Below, in pieces: positions 44,226 through 50,820 of a stretch of 64,000 nt of DNA. Location: positions 62,001-126,000 of the forward strand of contig NZ_JAUFQG010000004.1 in assembly GCF_030409605.1 (NCBI RefSeq). The letters are read 5' to 3'. This DNA is from Simiduia curdlanivorans (GTDB lineage Bacteria > Pseudomonadota > Gammaproteobacteria > Pseudomonadales > Cellvibrionaceae). The number at the start of each line of letters is the position of its first letter. Positions within the stretch are counted from its first letter, which is position 1. A model generated the notes under the pieces. That model was given only the letters and a program-made list of their open reading frames with translations. It did not search any database and was not told the DNA's origin. The translations under genes and the position numbers were made by a program.

Positions 44226-45296
44226 TTAGTGGGTGTGGCTAGACGGCTTGTCCGGATAAGCATCTCGAATCGCCAACACCTGGTCAATGATGGTCAAAAA
44301 CTCCTGCACCACCTTGGGATCAAATTGACTGCCGGAATTTTCTTGTAAATAAGTAATCGTTTTCGAAACAGACCAAGGCACCTTGTAAGGCCGAGTCGAG
44401 GTGAGCGCATCGAACACATCGCATACGCTGACAATACGAGTGTACAAGGGTATTTCTTCGCCTTTCAATCCCTGGGGGTAGCCCTGCCCATCCCAGCGCT
44501 CGTGATGGGTTTTTGCGATCATCGCGGCCACTTCCATCAACTTGGAATCATAACTGCCCAAAATTTCGGCGCCCACCTCAGTGTGGGATTTCATCTTGGT
44601 CCACTCTTTGTTGTCCAGCTTACCTGGTTTTAGCAGCACCTCATCGGGGATCGCAATTTTGCCAATATCGTGCATGGGGCTGGCATGCAGAATAATTTCA
44701 CACTCATCCTCGCTCAAACCCATTTGCCGCGCCAGCATGGCCGAGGCATGGCTCATGCGCACCACGTGCATACCGGTTTGATTATCGCGATACTCCGCCG
44801 CTTTACCTAAGCATTCAATCAGTTTTATCTGCGCCTGATAGAGTTGCCGGGTGCGCTCGTGCACTTTTTGCTCCAAGTGCTCATTTGCTTCGAGTACTTG
44901 TTTATGCAGCATGCGCACCTCCACCAAATTGCGCACCCGAAACAGCACTTCCACCCTTTCAAAGGGCTTGCTAATAAAGTCCTTTGCGCCTGAGCTCAAG
45001 GCTTGATGCCGGGTTTCTGCCGTGTGGTCAGCGGTTAAAATTAAGATAGGCAGGTAGTCATCCGGATTGTCTTCGCGCAGTTGCGCCATGACTTGAAAGC
45101 CATTTAGGTCAGGCATATGTACATCGAGCAATATTGCATCGAAATGGTGTTGTTGATACAGCTCGCGCACCTGCTTGGCATCGGTGGTGGTACTGATATT
45201 GGTGAAGCCGTCCTGGCGTAAAATCTTTTCCACGATAACAATGTTTACCGCATTGTCATCGACGATCAGAATACTTCCATCGTGTACTTGTGTCAT
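44226..45296 (-). CDS. Response regulator with HD-GYP phosphodiesterase domain
   Basis: The 356-residue protein starts with a receiver domain (about 8-125) whose phospho-acceptor aspartate is in ILLDVHMPDLNGF. A coiled coil follows (about 135-165). An intact HD-GYP domain comes next, with the HD motif in MHDIGKIAIPDE and GYP in HHERWDGQGYPQGL. DVFDALTSTRPYK completes the signature. It should hydrolyse cyclic-di-GMP when phosphorylated. No histidine kinase lies next to it. An alternative GTG start at 45311 would add five residues. Confidence 0.93.
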   Translation of the reverse strand: MTQVHDGSILIVDDNAVNIVIVEKILRQDGFTNISTTTDAKQVRELYQQHHFDAILLDVHMPDLNGFQVMAQLREDNPDDYLPILILTADHTAETRHQALSSGAKDFISKPFERVEVLFRVRNLVEVRMLHKQVLEANEHLEQKVHERTRQLYQAQIKLIECLGKAAEYRDNQTGMHVVRMSHASAMLARQMGLSEDECEIILHASPMHDIGKIAIPDEVLLKPGKLDNKEWTKMKSHTEVGAEILGSYDSKLMEVAAMIAKTHHERWDGQGYPQGLKGEEIPLYTRIVSVCDVFDALTSTRPYKVPWSVSKTITYLQENSGSQFDPKVVQEFLTIIDQVLAIRDAYPDKPSSHTH

Positions 45297-45420
45297 TTTT
45301 ACGCTAACCACCCTACTCTTTTTGTTTTTTATAGCTGGGGAAATCTACCCTACTTCCTAGTTAACGCCCGACAAGGTTTGAGGTTTAACTCTTCAACTAA
45401 CTCTTACAGCAACCCTGCCA

Positions 45421-45858
45421 TCAACTTTGCAACATAAACGTCACTGGGCCGTCATTGGTTAAACTCACTTGCATATCGGCACCAAATTGACCAGCGGCCA
45501 CCGTCGCGTGCCGAGCCTGTAACCATTGCAAACAGTGCTCATACAGCGCCTTGGCAGCCTCGGGTGCCGCCGCCGACGAGAAGCCCGGCCGCAAACCTTT
45601 TTTCGTATCGGCGGCCAAGGTAAATTGTGACACCAATAAAATACCGCCATCGATATCAGTCACACTTAAATTCATTTTCCCTTCACTGTCACTGAAAACC
45701 CGATAATTCAGTAACTTCTCTAACAACTTTGCGGCGACACTCTCGTCATCTGATTTTTCGACCCCCAACAACACCAGTAGCCCTTGATTTATGGCGCCAA
45801 TCGTTTCGCCATCCACGGCAACTGAAGCCTGCGTTACCCGTTGAATTAAAGCCTTCAC
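45421..45858 (-). CDS. dtd: D-aminoacyl-tRNA deacylase
   Basis: A GTG at 45858 gives exactly the family length of 145 residues, beginning VKALIQRVTQASV (first residue read as Met). The specificity motifs are SQFTLAAD and TNDGPVTF, the latter being the Gly-cisPro region. The enzyme removes D-amino acids wrongly loaded on tRNA. It ends the run unknown protein-pip-dtd on minus, 60 bases after pip. An ATG at 45876 would add six residues. Confidence 0.96.
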   Translation of the reverse strand: MKALIQRVTQASVAVDGETIGAINQGLLVLLGVEKSDDESVAAKLLEKLLNYRVFSDSEGKMNLSVTDIDGGILLVSQFTLAADTKKGLRPGFSSAAAPEAAKALYEHCLQWLQARHATVAAGQFGADMQVSLTNDGPVTFMLQS

Positions 45859-45918
45859 CCTAGATCTCACTGTCACATAAATGCGCCATATTAGCGCAGT
45901 CTAGGTTTCAACCACAGC

Positions 45919-46896
45919 TCAGCCGCAATCCAATGGCATGGCACCACAGCAATCGGCGATCTCGGACTGGGCTTTTACGATTGCATCCACCATGGGCGCC
46001 TCGCGCATGGAATGGCCAGCCTCGCGCACTATGTGCAGTTTCAGATCTGGCAGTACGTCTTGCAGCGCCAATACCTGTGCAATCGGCGCCACCATATCAA
46101 AGCGGCCATGCACGCACGTGGTCGCAATATCAGCAACGGCTGCAAGGCTTTGTATACCGAGATCGTGCTCACAATCCCATTGCCGCATCATAAACGCCGT
46201 TTGCAAAGTCGCTTGAGCTAACACCACCGGCGGCTCTAGGTACTCCTTTTGCAGCTCGCCCTGGGGCTTTAATCCAGCGCAATGGGCGAGCCAATGCGCC
46301 CACTGCCTCGCCACGGCCATACGCTCCAACTCATTGCCCTGGCTCAACAGCTCATGGGCGCGAGCCACCAGTGCTTTGCCCGACACGCCAGCGGCCACAC
46401 CTAAGGCTTTACACAACTGGCGATACGCTTCTGGAAATACCTGCGGGGCTCCCTGCTCAAATTGCCAATCCAGCTCCTGAGCTGAACCTAAGCTGGTGCC
46501 AATCAAGAGTAGTGCGCGCACCGACGTGGGTGCAGCAATGGCCATCGTTAGGGCCACTAGACCGCCCCATCCGGCGCCGGCGATCACCCAGCGATCAATA
46601 CCCAACTGAGTTTGCAAGGCCAATAGATCGTCGCAAACCGCTTGTCGATTGTTACCGGTGAGGGACAAGTGCGGCTGAGACCGCCCGCAACCGCGCTGGT
46701 CGGGTAAAATGAGGTGATAGCGGTTCGGGTCAAACAAGCGCCGGTCGGCGCGGTGGCAGCCAAGCCCTGGGCCATCGTGCAAGTAAAGCAACGCAATGCC
46801 ATTGGGCTGGCCCGCTTGCTCCACATACATACTCTGCCCATTAATGGACCAATGGCCACGGGCAAAGGGCCGAATTTCTGGATAGGCCTGGCGCAT
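45919..46896 (-). CDS. Proline iminopeptidase-like alpha/beta hydrolase, catalytic serine missing
   Basis: The 325-residue protein has the length and layout of proline iminopeptidase (Pip): RPFARGHWSINGQSMYVEQ at the start and the segment ILPDQRGCGRS. The family nucleophile elbow GGSWGS reads GAGWGG here, so the serine is replaced by glycine (codons GGC GCC GGA TGG GGC GGT). The oxyanion motif HGGPG reads HDGPG. The aspartate (HGRFDMVAP) and histidine (AGHSMREAP) of the triad remain. It is probably a pseudoenzyme derived from pip. It follows the unknown secreted protein by 4 bases and precedes dtd, as pip does in Pseudomonas. Confidence 0.85.
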   Translation of the reverse strand: MRQAYPEIRPFARGHWSINGQSMYVEQAGQPNGIALLYLHDGPGLGCHRADRRLFDPNRYHLILPDQRGCGRSQPHLSLTGNNRQAVCDDLLALQTQLGIDRWVIAGAGWGGLVALTMAIAAPTSVRALLLIGTSLGSAQELDWQFEQGAPQVFPEAYRQLCKALGVAAGVSGKALVARAHELLSQGNELERMAVARQWAHWLAHCAGLKPQGELQKEYLEPPVVLAQATLQTAFMMRQWDCEHDLGIQSLAAVADIATTCVHGRFDMVAPIAQVLALQDVLPDLKLHIVREAGHSMREAPMVDAIVKAQSEIADCCGAMPLDCG

Positions 46897-46900
46897 CTAC

Positions 46901-47452
46901 TTACTTGGCCCCGGGGCGAAAGACACCGCCGCGCATAATGATGCGGCCGTAGCCTGTGGCCGAATCGTAAACCACATGCGCCCAGGTGGCATCGCCCGCC
47001 GCGTGCCAAAAAATAGGTTTCTTGGCGCGAATAAGTGCTGCGTATTCGGCCTCGGGCACGATGATGATGTCGTTGGTTGCGTCGTAATAGTCTTCCACTG
47101 GCTCCCAGGCCGGCAGGTCAGCCGTGGTGCGAATAAACCCATCGCGAATGACCTTTTCAACAAAAAAGGTCACCAGCGGCTGAAGATCTGGTTCATAAAT
47201 GATAAAGGGAAGGTGATCGATCAAGATGCCCTCGTAAAGGTAGACCTCTCGATCGTGCTTATCTTTAATGCGAAGTGTAACGGTGGCCTCGCTACAAGGG
47301 TTGCCCACAACGCTCACCGTCAATTTATCCTGCACCTCCTGACTCACGAAGGCGACCGGCGCCTCCCGCTTCACGTCGCAGCCAGTCGGGTGCTGAGCAA
47401 GGGCGAGAGGCGCCATTGCGACAAGCCAGATTAGCGTCAATTTGACCCACAT
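46901..47452 (-). CDS. Secreted protein of unknown function
   Basis: The ATG at 47452 gives 183 residues with a signal peptide ending ALAQ at about residue 19; upstream in-frame starts are unneeded. Two cysteines remain after cleavage (near residues 25 and 53) and could form a disulfide. No domain is recognised. The C-terminal half includes IIVPEAEYAALIRAKKP and ends in a glycine-rich segment. It lies 4 bases before the pip-like gene on the same strand, so the two are probably cotranscribed. Confidence 0.7.
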   Translation of the reverse strand: MWVKLTLIWLVAMAPLALAQHPTGCDVKREAPVAFVSQEVQDKLTVSVVGNPCSEATVTLRIKDKHDREVYLYEGILIDHLPFIIYEPDLQPLVTFFVEKVIRDGFIRTTADLPAWEPVEDYYDATNDIIIVPEAEYAALIRAKKPIFWHAAGDATWAHVVYDSATGYGRIIMRGGVFRPGAK

Positions 47453-47557
47453 AATTGTACCTACCACATATAATCAGTCATCCTGTCAGTGTAGACGACA
47501 GATCAACCCGCCAAGCTACATGGCCTAAGTTTTAATCGGTCAAAAGGAAATGAAGGA

Positions 47558-48142
47558 ATGGAAAACAAACGCTGCGAATGGTGTCATGGCGACGAGCTCT
47601 ATCACCGCTATCACGACGAAGAGTGGGGCGTGCCGCTGTTTGACGAGCAGCGATTGTTTGAGTTTTTACTGCTTGAAGGCGCGCAAGCGGGCCTAAGCTG
47701 GATCACCGTGTTACGCAAACGCGAGAACTACCGTCTCGCTTACGATAACTTCGACCCCAACAAGCTGGCACGCTATTCCCAATCCAAGATAGACAAGCTA
47801 TTGCAAAACCCTGGCATCATTCGCAACAAGCTCAAGGTCAACAGCGCCGTGCGCAACGCCAAGGCCTGGCTGGCGCTGAAAGATCAAGGTGTCGATCTGG
47901 TGGATTACTTTTGGCGCTTCGTGGATGGCAAACCCATTCAAAGCAACTTAAAGAAAATGTCTGATATCCCTGCATCGAACGCAATTTCAGACGCGCTGGC
48001 GAAACAATTGAAGAAAGATGGCTTCAACTTCGTCGGCAGCACCATTTGCTACGCCCATATGCAAGCTACCGGCATGATTAACGACCATATCCTTAGTTGC
48101 CCACGGCATAGGGCCTGTGTCGAGCTCAGTAAAAAGTTGTAA
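47558..48142 (+). CDS. tag: DNA-3-methyladenine glycosylase I
   Basis: The 194-residue enzyme starts at an ATG with an AAGGA site. It has the zinc-binding CEWCHGDELYHRYHDEEWG (Cys and His ligands) and the family segment FEFLLLEGAQAGLSWITVL. The C-terminal zinc residues are in YAHMQATGMINDH. It removes 3-methyladenine from alkylated DNA. It is monocistronic, and its stop lies 8 bases before the first regulatory site of the PEP-CTERM gene. Confidence 0.96.
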   Translation: MENKRCEWCHGDELYHRYHDEEWGVPLFDEQRLFEFLLLEGAQAGLSWITVLRKRENYRLAYDNFDPNKLARYSQSKIDKLLQNPGIIRNKLKVNSAVRNAKAWLALKDQGVDLVDYFWRFVDGKPIQSNLKKMSDIPASNAISDALAKQLKKDGFNFVGSTICYAHMQATGMINDHILSCPRHRACVELSKKL

Positions 48143-48149
48143 AGGAGGC

Positions 48150-48166
48150 TGTCGGATTTATTTACA
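48150..48166 (+). promoter_or_regulatory. Upstream activator site 1 (TGTCGG-N5-WTTTACA-like)
   Basis: The 17-mer TGTCGGATTTATTTACA recurs as TGTCGGGAAATTTTACA at 48228. Its centre lies about 165 bases before the predicted start of transcription of the PEP-CTERM gene. It is a candidate binding site for a sigma-54 activator. Confidence 0.65.
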
Positions 48167-48172
48167 GACCCA

Positions 48173-48219
48173 AAGGCGCAATATGTGGGGGCAAAGGAAG
48201 TTTACCCCACTGGCGCCTT
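48173..48219. other. Two-part stem-loop between the activator sites
   Basis: AAGGCGC (48173-48179) pairs with GCGCCTT (48213-48219), and inside it GTGGGG (48185-48190) pairs with CCCCAC (48205-48210). A few T bases follow. It may end the tag transcript. Confidence 0.6.
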
Positions 48220-48227
48220 AATCATTT

Positions 48228-48244
48228 TGTCGGGAAATTTTACA
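48228..48244 (+). promoter_or_regulatory. Upstream activator site 2
   Basis: This second copy of the 17-mer lies 78 bases after the first. It shares TGTCGG and TTTACA and has palindrome-like ends (TGT and ACA). It is about 86 bases before the predicted transcription start, a usual distance for enhancer-binding proteins. Confidence 0.65.
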
Positions 48245-48296
48245 TGCCTGCGACTGATATTACCTTAAGTGGTTGAAAATATAAGCTTATTTCACT

Positions 48297-48312
48297 TGGC
48301 ACCATCCTTGCT
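48297..48312 (+). promoter_or_regulatory. Sigma-54 (RpoN) -24/-12 promoter
   Basis: TGGCACCATCCTTGCT matches the consensus TGGCAC-N5-TTGCW at every fixed position, with correct GG/GC spacing. It lies 64 bases before the ATG of the PEP-CTERM gene and behind the two 17-bp sites. Transcription should start near 48322. Confidence 0.85.
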
Positions 48313-48376
48313 GTACTCAAAGCTCATCACTTCGCTACAAGTGAAGAGCTCACATCAACAAGGAAAGTCAAAGACA

Positions 48377-49147
48377 ATGAAAAGTCTCATTAAATCAATC
48401 GCCGCGGTCATATTTGCCAGTATGTCGCTGTCCGCGTCCGCCAGCCTGTTGGACGTATGGTCGGGCTGGACGGTTATGACCGTTACCAATGGCGATACCG
48501 ATACGCTTAACGAAAACTATGTAAACCCCGGCTACGGCGGCCAAGCCTTCGACGCTGAATACTTACTTTACAAGTACGATGCCAGCACAGGCACACTTTC
48601 ATTCGGCTTACAAACAGGTTTCGATATTTTAGACGGGCACTACCGCACCGACGGTAAAGACTACTATAACGGCGACCTAGCCTTATCGTTTGACGGCGAT
48701 AAAAGCACCTACGAATATGCGATTGATTTTGGCAATCTCACTAAGACCTACCACAACGGCGTTAACTCAAGCTATAACCCGCAAAACATTGGTCAGGATG
48801 CCGCTGGCTTGTACGCGGTAGATACTTGGAACAACGACATTGCCTTTGACAGATCAAGCCCCTTTGCGATGAGCAGCGGTGCATTTCTAACCGGCGGGTT
48901 AATGAACGAAGGCTCTGGCAGTGGCGCAGACTTAGCAACGTCTTACTACAACATGTTCAGCTTTAATGTTGGTGCTTTGGGCTTAAGCTCTAGCTTCCTA
49001 AACATGGACGCCCACTGGACAATGTCTTGTGGTAACGACGTAATTGAAGCACATGCAGAAGTTGATGTGCCTGAACCCGCTCCTTTTGCATTGCTCGGCT
49101 TAGGTCTTCTCGGCTTAGCAATAGCGCGTAAAAGACTTAGCAAGTAG
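48377..49147 (+). CDS. PEP-CTERM sorting domain surface protein
   Basis: The ATG at 48377 gives 256 residues; the longer frame from 48269 runs through the sigma-54 promoter and is not used. A signal peptide ends about residue 22 (SASAS). The mature part is rich in Tyr, Asp, Gly and Asn and poor in cysteine. The last 26 residues are a PEP-CTERM signal: VPEPAP, a hydrophobic helix LLGLGLLGLAIA, then the basic RKR. Such proteins are processed by exosortase and tied to exopolysaccharide. No exosortase is in the window. The parts YGGQAFDAEYLLYKYD and YYNGDLALSFDGD suggest an exosortase-dependent family, but I cannot name it with certainty. Confidence 0.88.
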   Translation: MKSLIKSIAAVIFASMSLSASASLLDVWSGWTVMTVTNGDTDTLNENYVNPGYGGQAFDAEYLLYKYDASTGTLSFGLQTGFDILDGHYRTDGKDYYNGDLALSFDGDKSTYEYAIDFGNLTKTYHNGVNSSYNPQNIGQDAAGLYAVDTWNNDIAFDRSSPFAMSSGAFLTGGLMNEGSGSGADLATSYYNMFSFNVGALGLSSSFLNMDAHWTMSCGNDVIEAHAEVDVPEPAPFALLGLGLLGLAIARKRLSK

Positions 49148-49161
49148 ACAAGGTAAAAAAT

Positions 49162-49191
49162 AAAAAAGGCGCCTTATTTGGCGCCTTTTTT
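49162..49191. terminator. Rho-independent terminator after PEP-CTERM gene
   Basis: GGCGCC at 49168-49173 pairs with GGCGCC at 49180-49185, between an A run and a T run. It serves the PEP-CTERM gene and can also stop cobQ transcription from the other strand. Confidence 0.92.
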
Positions 49192-49218
49192 ATGCCAAAA
49201 AAAATATTTCAGGCTAGG

Positions 49219-50694
49219 CTAAAGCAAGGCTAATAGGTCATCTATGGTGATAGCCTCGGATACCGCGTCGGCTAATCGGTTTAATTCATTTTCAACATGC
49301 TGCTCATAATTTAACGATGCCACCTTTGCCAATCCAGCCCACTGAAGCAGCAGCTGCAAGGCTTCTTCACAATGAAAAATGCCATGTAAGTAACTAACTA
49401 GAATACGTCCATCGTCCGATAGGCAGCCATCGTGTTTTATCTCGGATGTACCTTGCTCGCTTAGCGTTATAATGTGCCGCAGTAAATCAGGGCCACGAGA
49501 AACGCCGGCATGTATTTCATAGCCACTTACTTCGGCAATCTCAATAAACCCAGGCAACTGCAATTTTCCAGTAACATTGAGCAATGTTTTTCTATCGCGC
49601 AACTCGGTTTCAAAATTTAACAAACCTAAACCTTTTAAGCTCCCCGCCTCACCCTCAACCCCCATTGGATCGTGAACCCAACGTCCAAGCATTTGCAAGC
49701 CACCACAAATTCCCATCACTTTGCCACCGTACCGCAAGTGGCTGCTTAGTTGAATATCCCAACCTTGCTCTGCCATAAAGGCTAAATCAGCGCGGGTATT
49801 TTTCGTGCCCGGTAAAATAATCAAGTCTGCACCAGCCAGTGATTGACCAGGTCCGACAAACTCGAAACTCACCTGAGGATGTAAGCGCAACGGATCAAAG
49901 TCGGTGTGATTGCTGATGCGCGACCAAACCGGCACTTTAATTTTTAGGCTTCGCCCATCCTCGCCTAGTGAATTAGCGGTCAAGGCATCTTCTGCTTCAA
50001 TATGTAAATTTTGTAGGTAGGGAATAACACCCAGCACCGGCTTGCCCGTGCGTTGCTCTAGCCAATCGAGCCCCGGTTGTAACAACGATAAGTCTCCGCG
50101 AAAGCGATTAATTACAAACCCAATCACACGCCGCTGCTCAGATTTGGAGAGTAGCGCCAAGGTGCCGACTAAATGCGCAAACACCCCACCCTTATCGATA
50201 TCGGCAATAATAATCACGGGGCAATCTACCGCCTCAGCAAAACCCATGTTGGCAATGTCGCCGTCGCGTAAATTAATTTCGGCTGGGCTGCCGGCTCCCT
50301 CCACCACAATAAAATCATACTGCGAGCTTAATCGCTGGTAAGACTCTATTACCGCGGCCATAGCCACTTTTTTGTAGTCGTGAAAACTGGCCGCTTCCAT
50401 ATCGGACAAGGCCCTGCCCTGCACAACAACCTGCGCACCGGTATCGCTACTGGGCTTCAACAGTATGGGGTTCATATCCGAGTGTGGCGCAATACCGCAA
50501 GCCTGTGCTTGCACCGCCTGCCCTCTGCCGATTTCACCGCCATCAACAGTTACCGCAGAATTTAACGCCATATTTTGCGGCTTAAACGGCGCTACGCTAA
50601 AGCCCCTACGCGCTAATATTCTGCCCAGCGCCGCCACCAATGTAGTTTTACCCGCATCAGAGGTAGTGCCCTGCACCATCAATGTTTTACTCAT
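49219..50694 (-). CDS. cobQ: Cobyric acid synthase
   Basis: The ATG at 50694 gives 491 residues; a GTG at 50700 is also possible. The N-terminal P-loop-like domain has VQGTTSDAGKTTLVAAL and the segment KPQNMALNSAVT. The C-terminal glutaminase-like domain has the nucleophile cysteine in MGICGGLQMLG and the histidine in SYLHGIFH. It amidates four side chains of adenosylcobyrinate diamide in cobalamin synthesis or salvage. It stands alone on minus, with no other corrin-ring genes nearby except cobO 3.3 kb away. Confidence 0.95.
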   Translation of the reverse strand: MSKTLMVQGTTSDAGKTTLVAALGRILARRGFSVAPFKPQNMALNSAVTVDGGEIGRGQAVQAQACGIAPHSDMNPILLKPSSDTGAQVVVQGRALSDMEAASFHDYKKVAMAAVIESYQRLSSQYDFIVVEGAGSPAEINLRDGDIANMGFAEAVDCPVIIIADIDKGGVFAHLVGTLALLSKSEQRRVIGFVINRFRGDLSLLQPGLDWLEQRTGKPVLGVIPYLQNLHIEAEDALTANSLGEDGRSLKIKVPVWSRISNHTDFDPLRLHPQVSFEFVGPGQSLAGADLIILPGTKNTRADLAFMAEQGWDIQLSSHLRYGGKVMGICGGLQMLGRWVHDPMGVEGEAGSLKGLGLLNFETELRDRKTLLNVTGKLQLPGFIEIAEVSGYEIHAGVSRGPDLLRHIITLSEQGTSEIKHDGCLSDDGRILVSYLHGIFHCEEALQLLLQWAGLAKVASLNYEQHVENELNRLADAVSEAITIDDLLALL

Positions 50695-50760
50695 GAGCAC
50701 TCAACTTTAATATTCACCCCCACTACTGCGCGTCCCGCGCCCGCGACATACTGTACATAA

Positions 50761-50787
50761 AAAAGCCGGCAATAATCACCGGCTTTT
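50761..50787 (-). terminator. Rho-independent terminator after M16 peptidase gene
   Basis: AAAAGCCGG (50761-50769) pairs with CCGGCTTTT (50779-50787). On the minus strand a T run follows. It lies 33 bases beyond the M16 peptidase stop. Confidence 0.88.
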
Positions 50788-50820
50788 CCTGTCAGCTGTG
50801 AACTGCTAACTCACATAAAA

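Noticed and set aside
48269..48376. N-terminal extension of the PEP-CTERM frame
   Set aside because: It would run through the sigma-54 promoter and lacks a signal peptide at its start.
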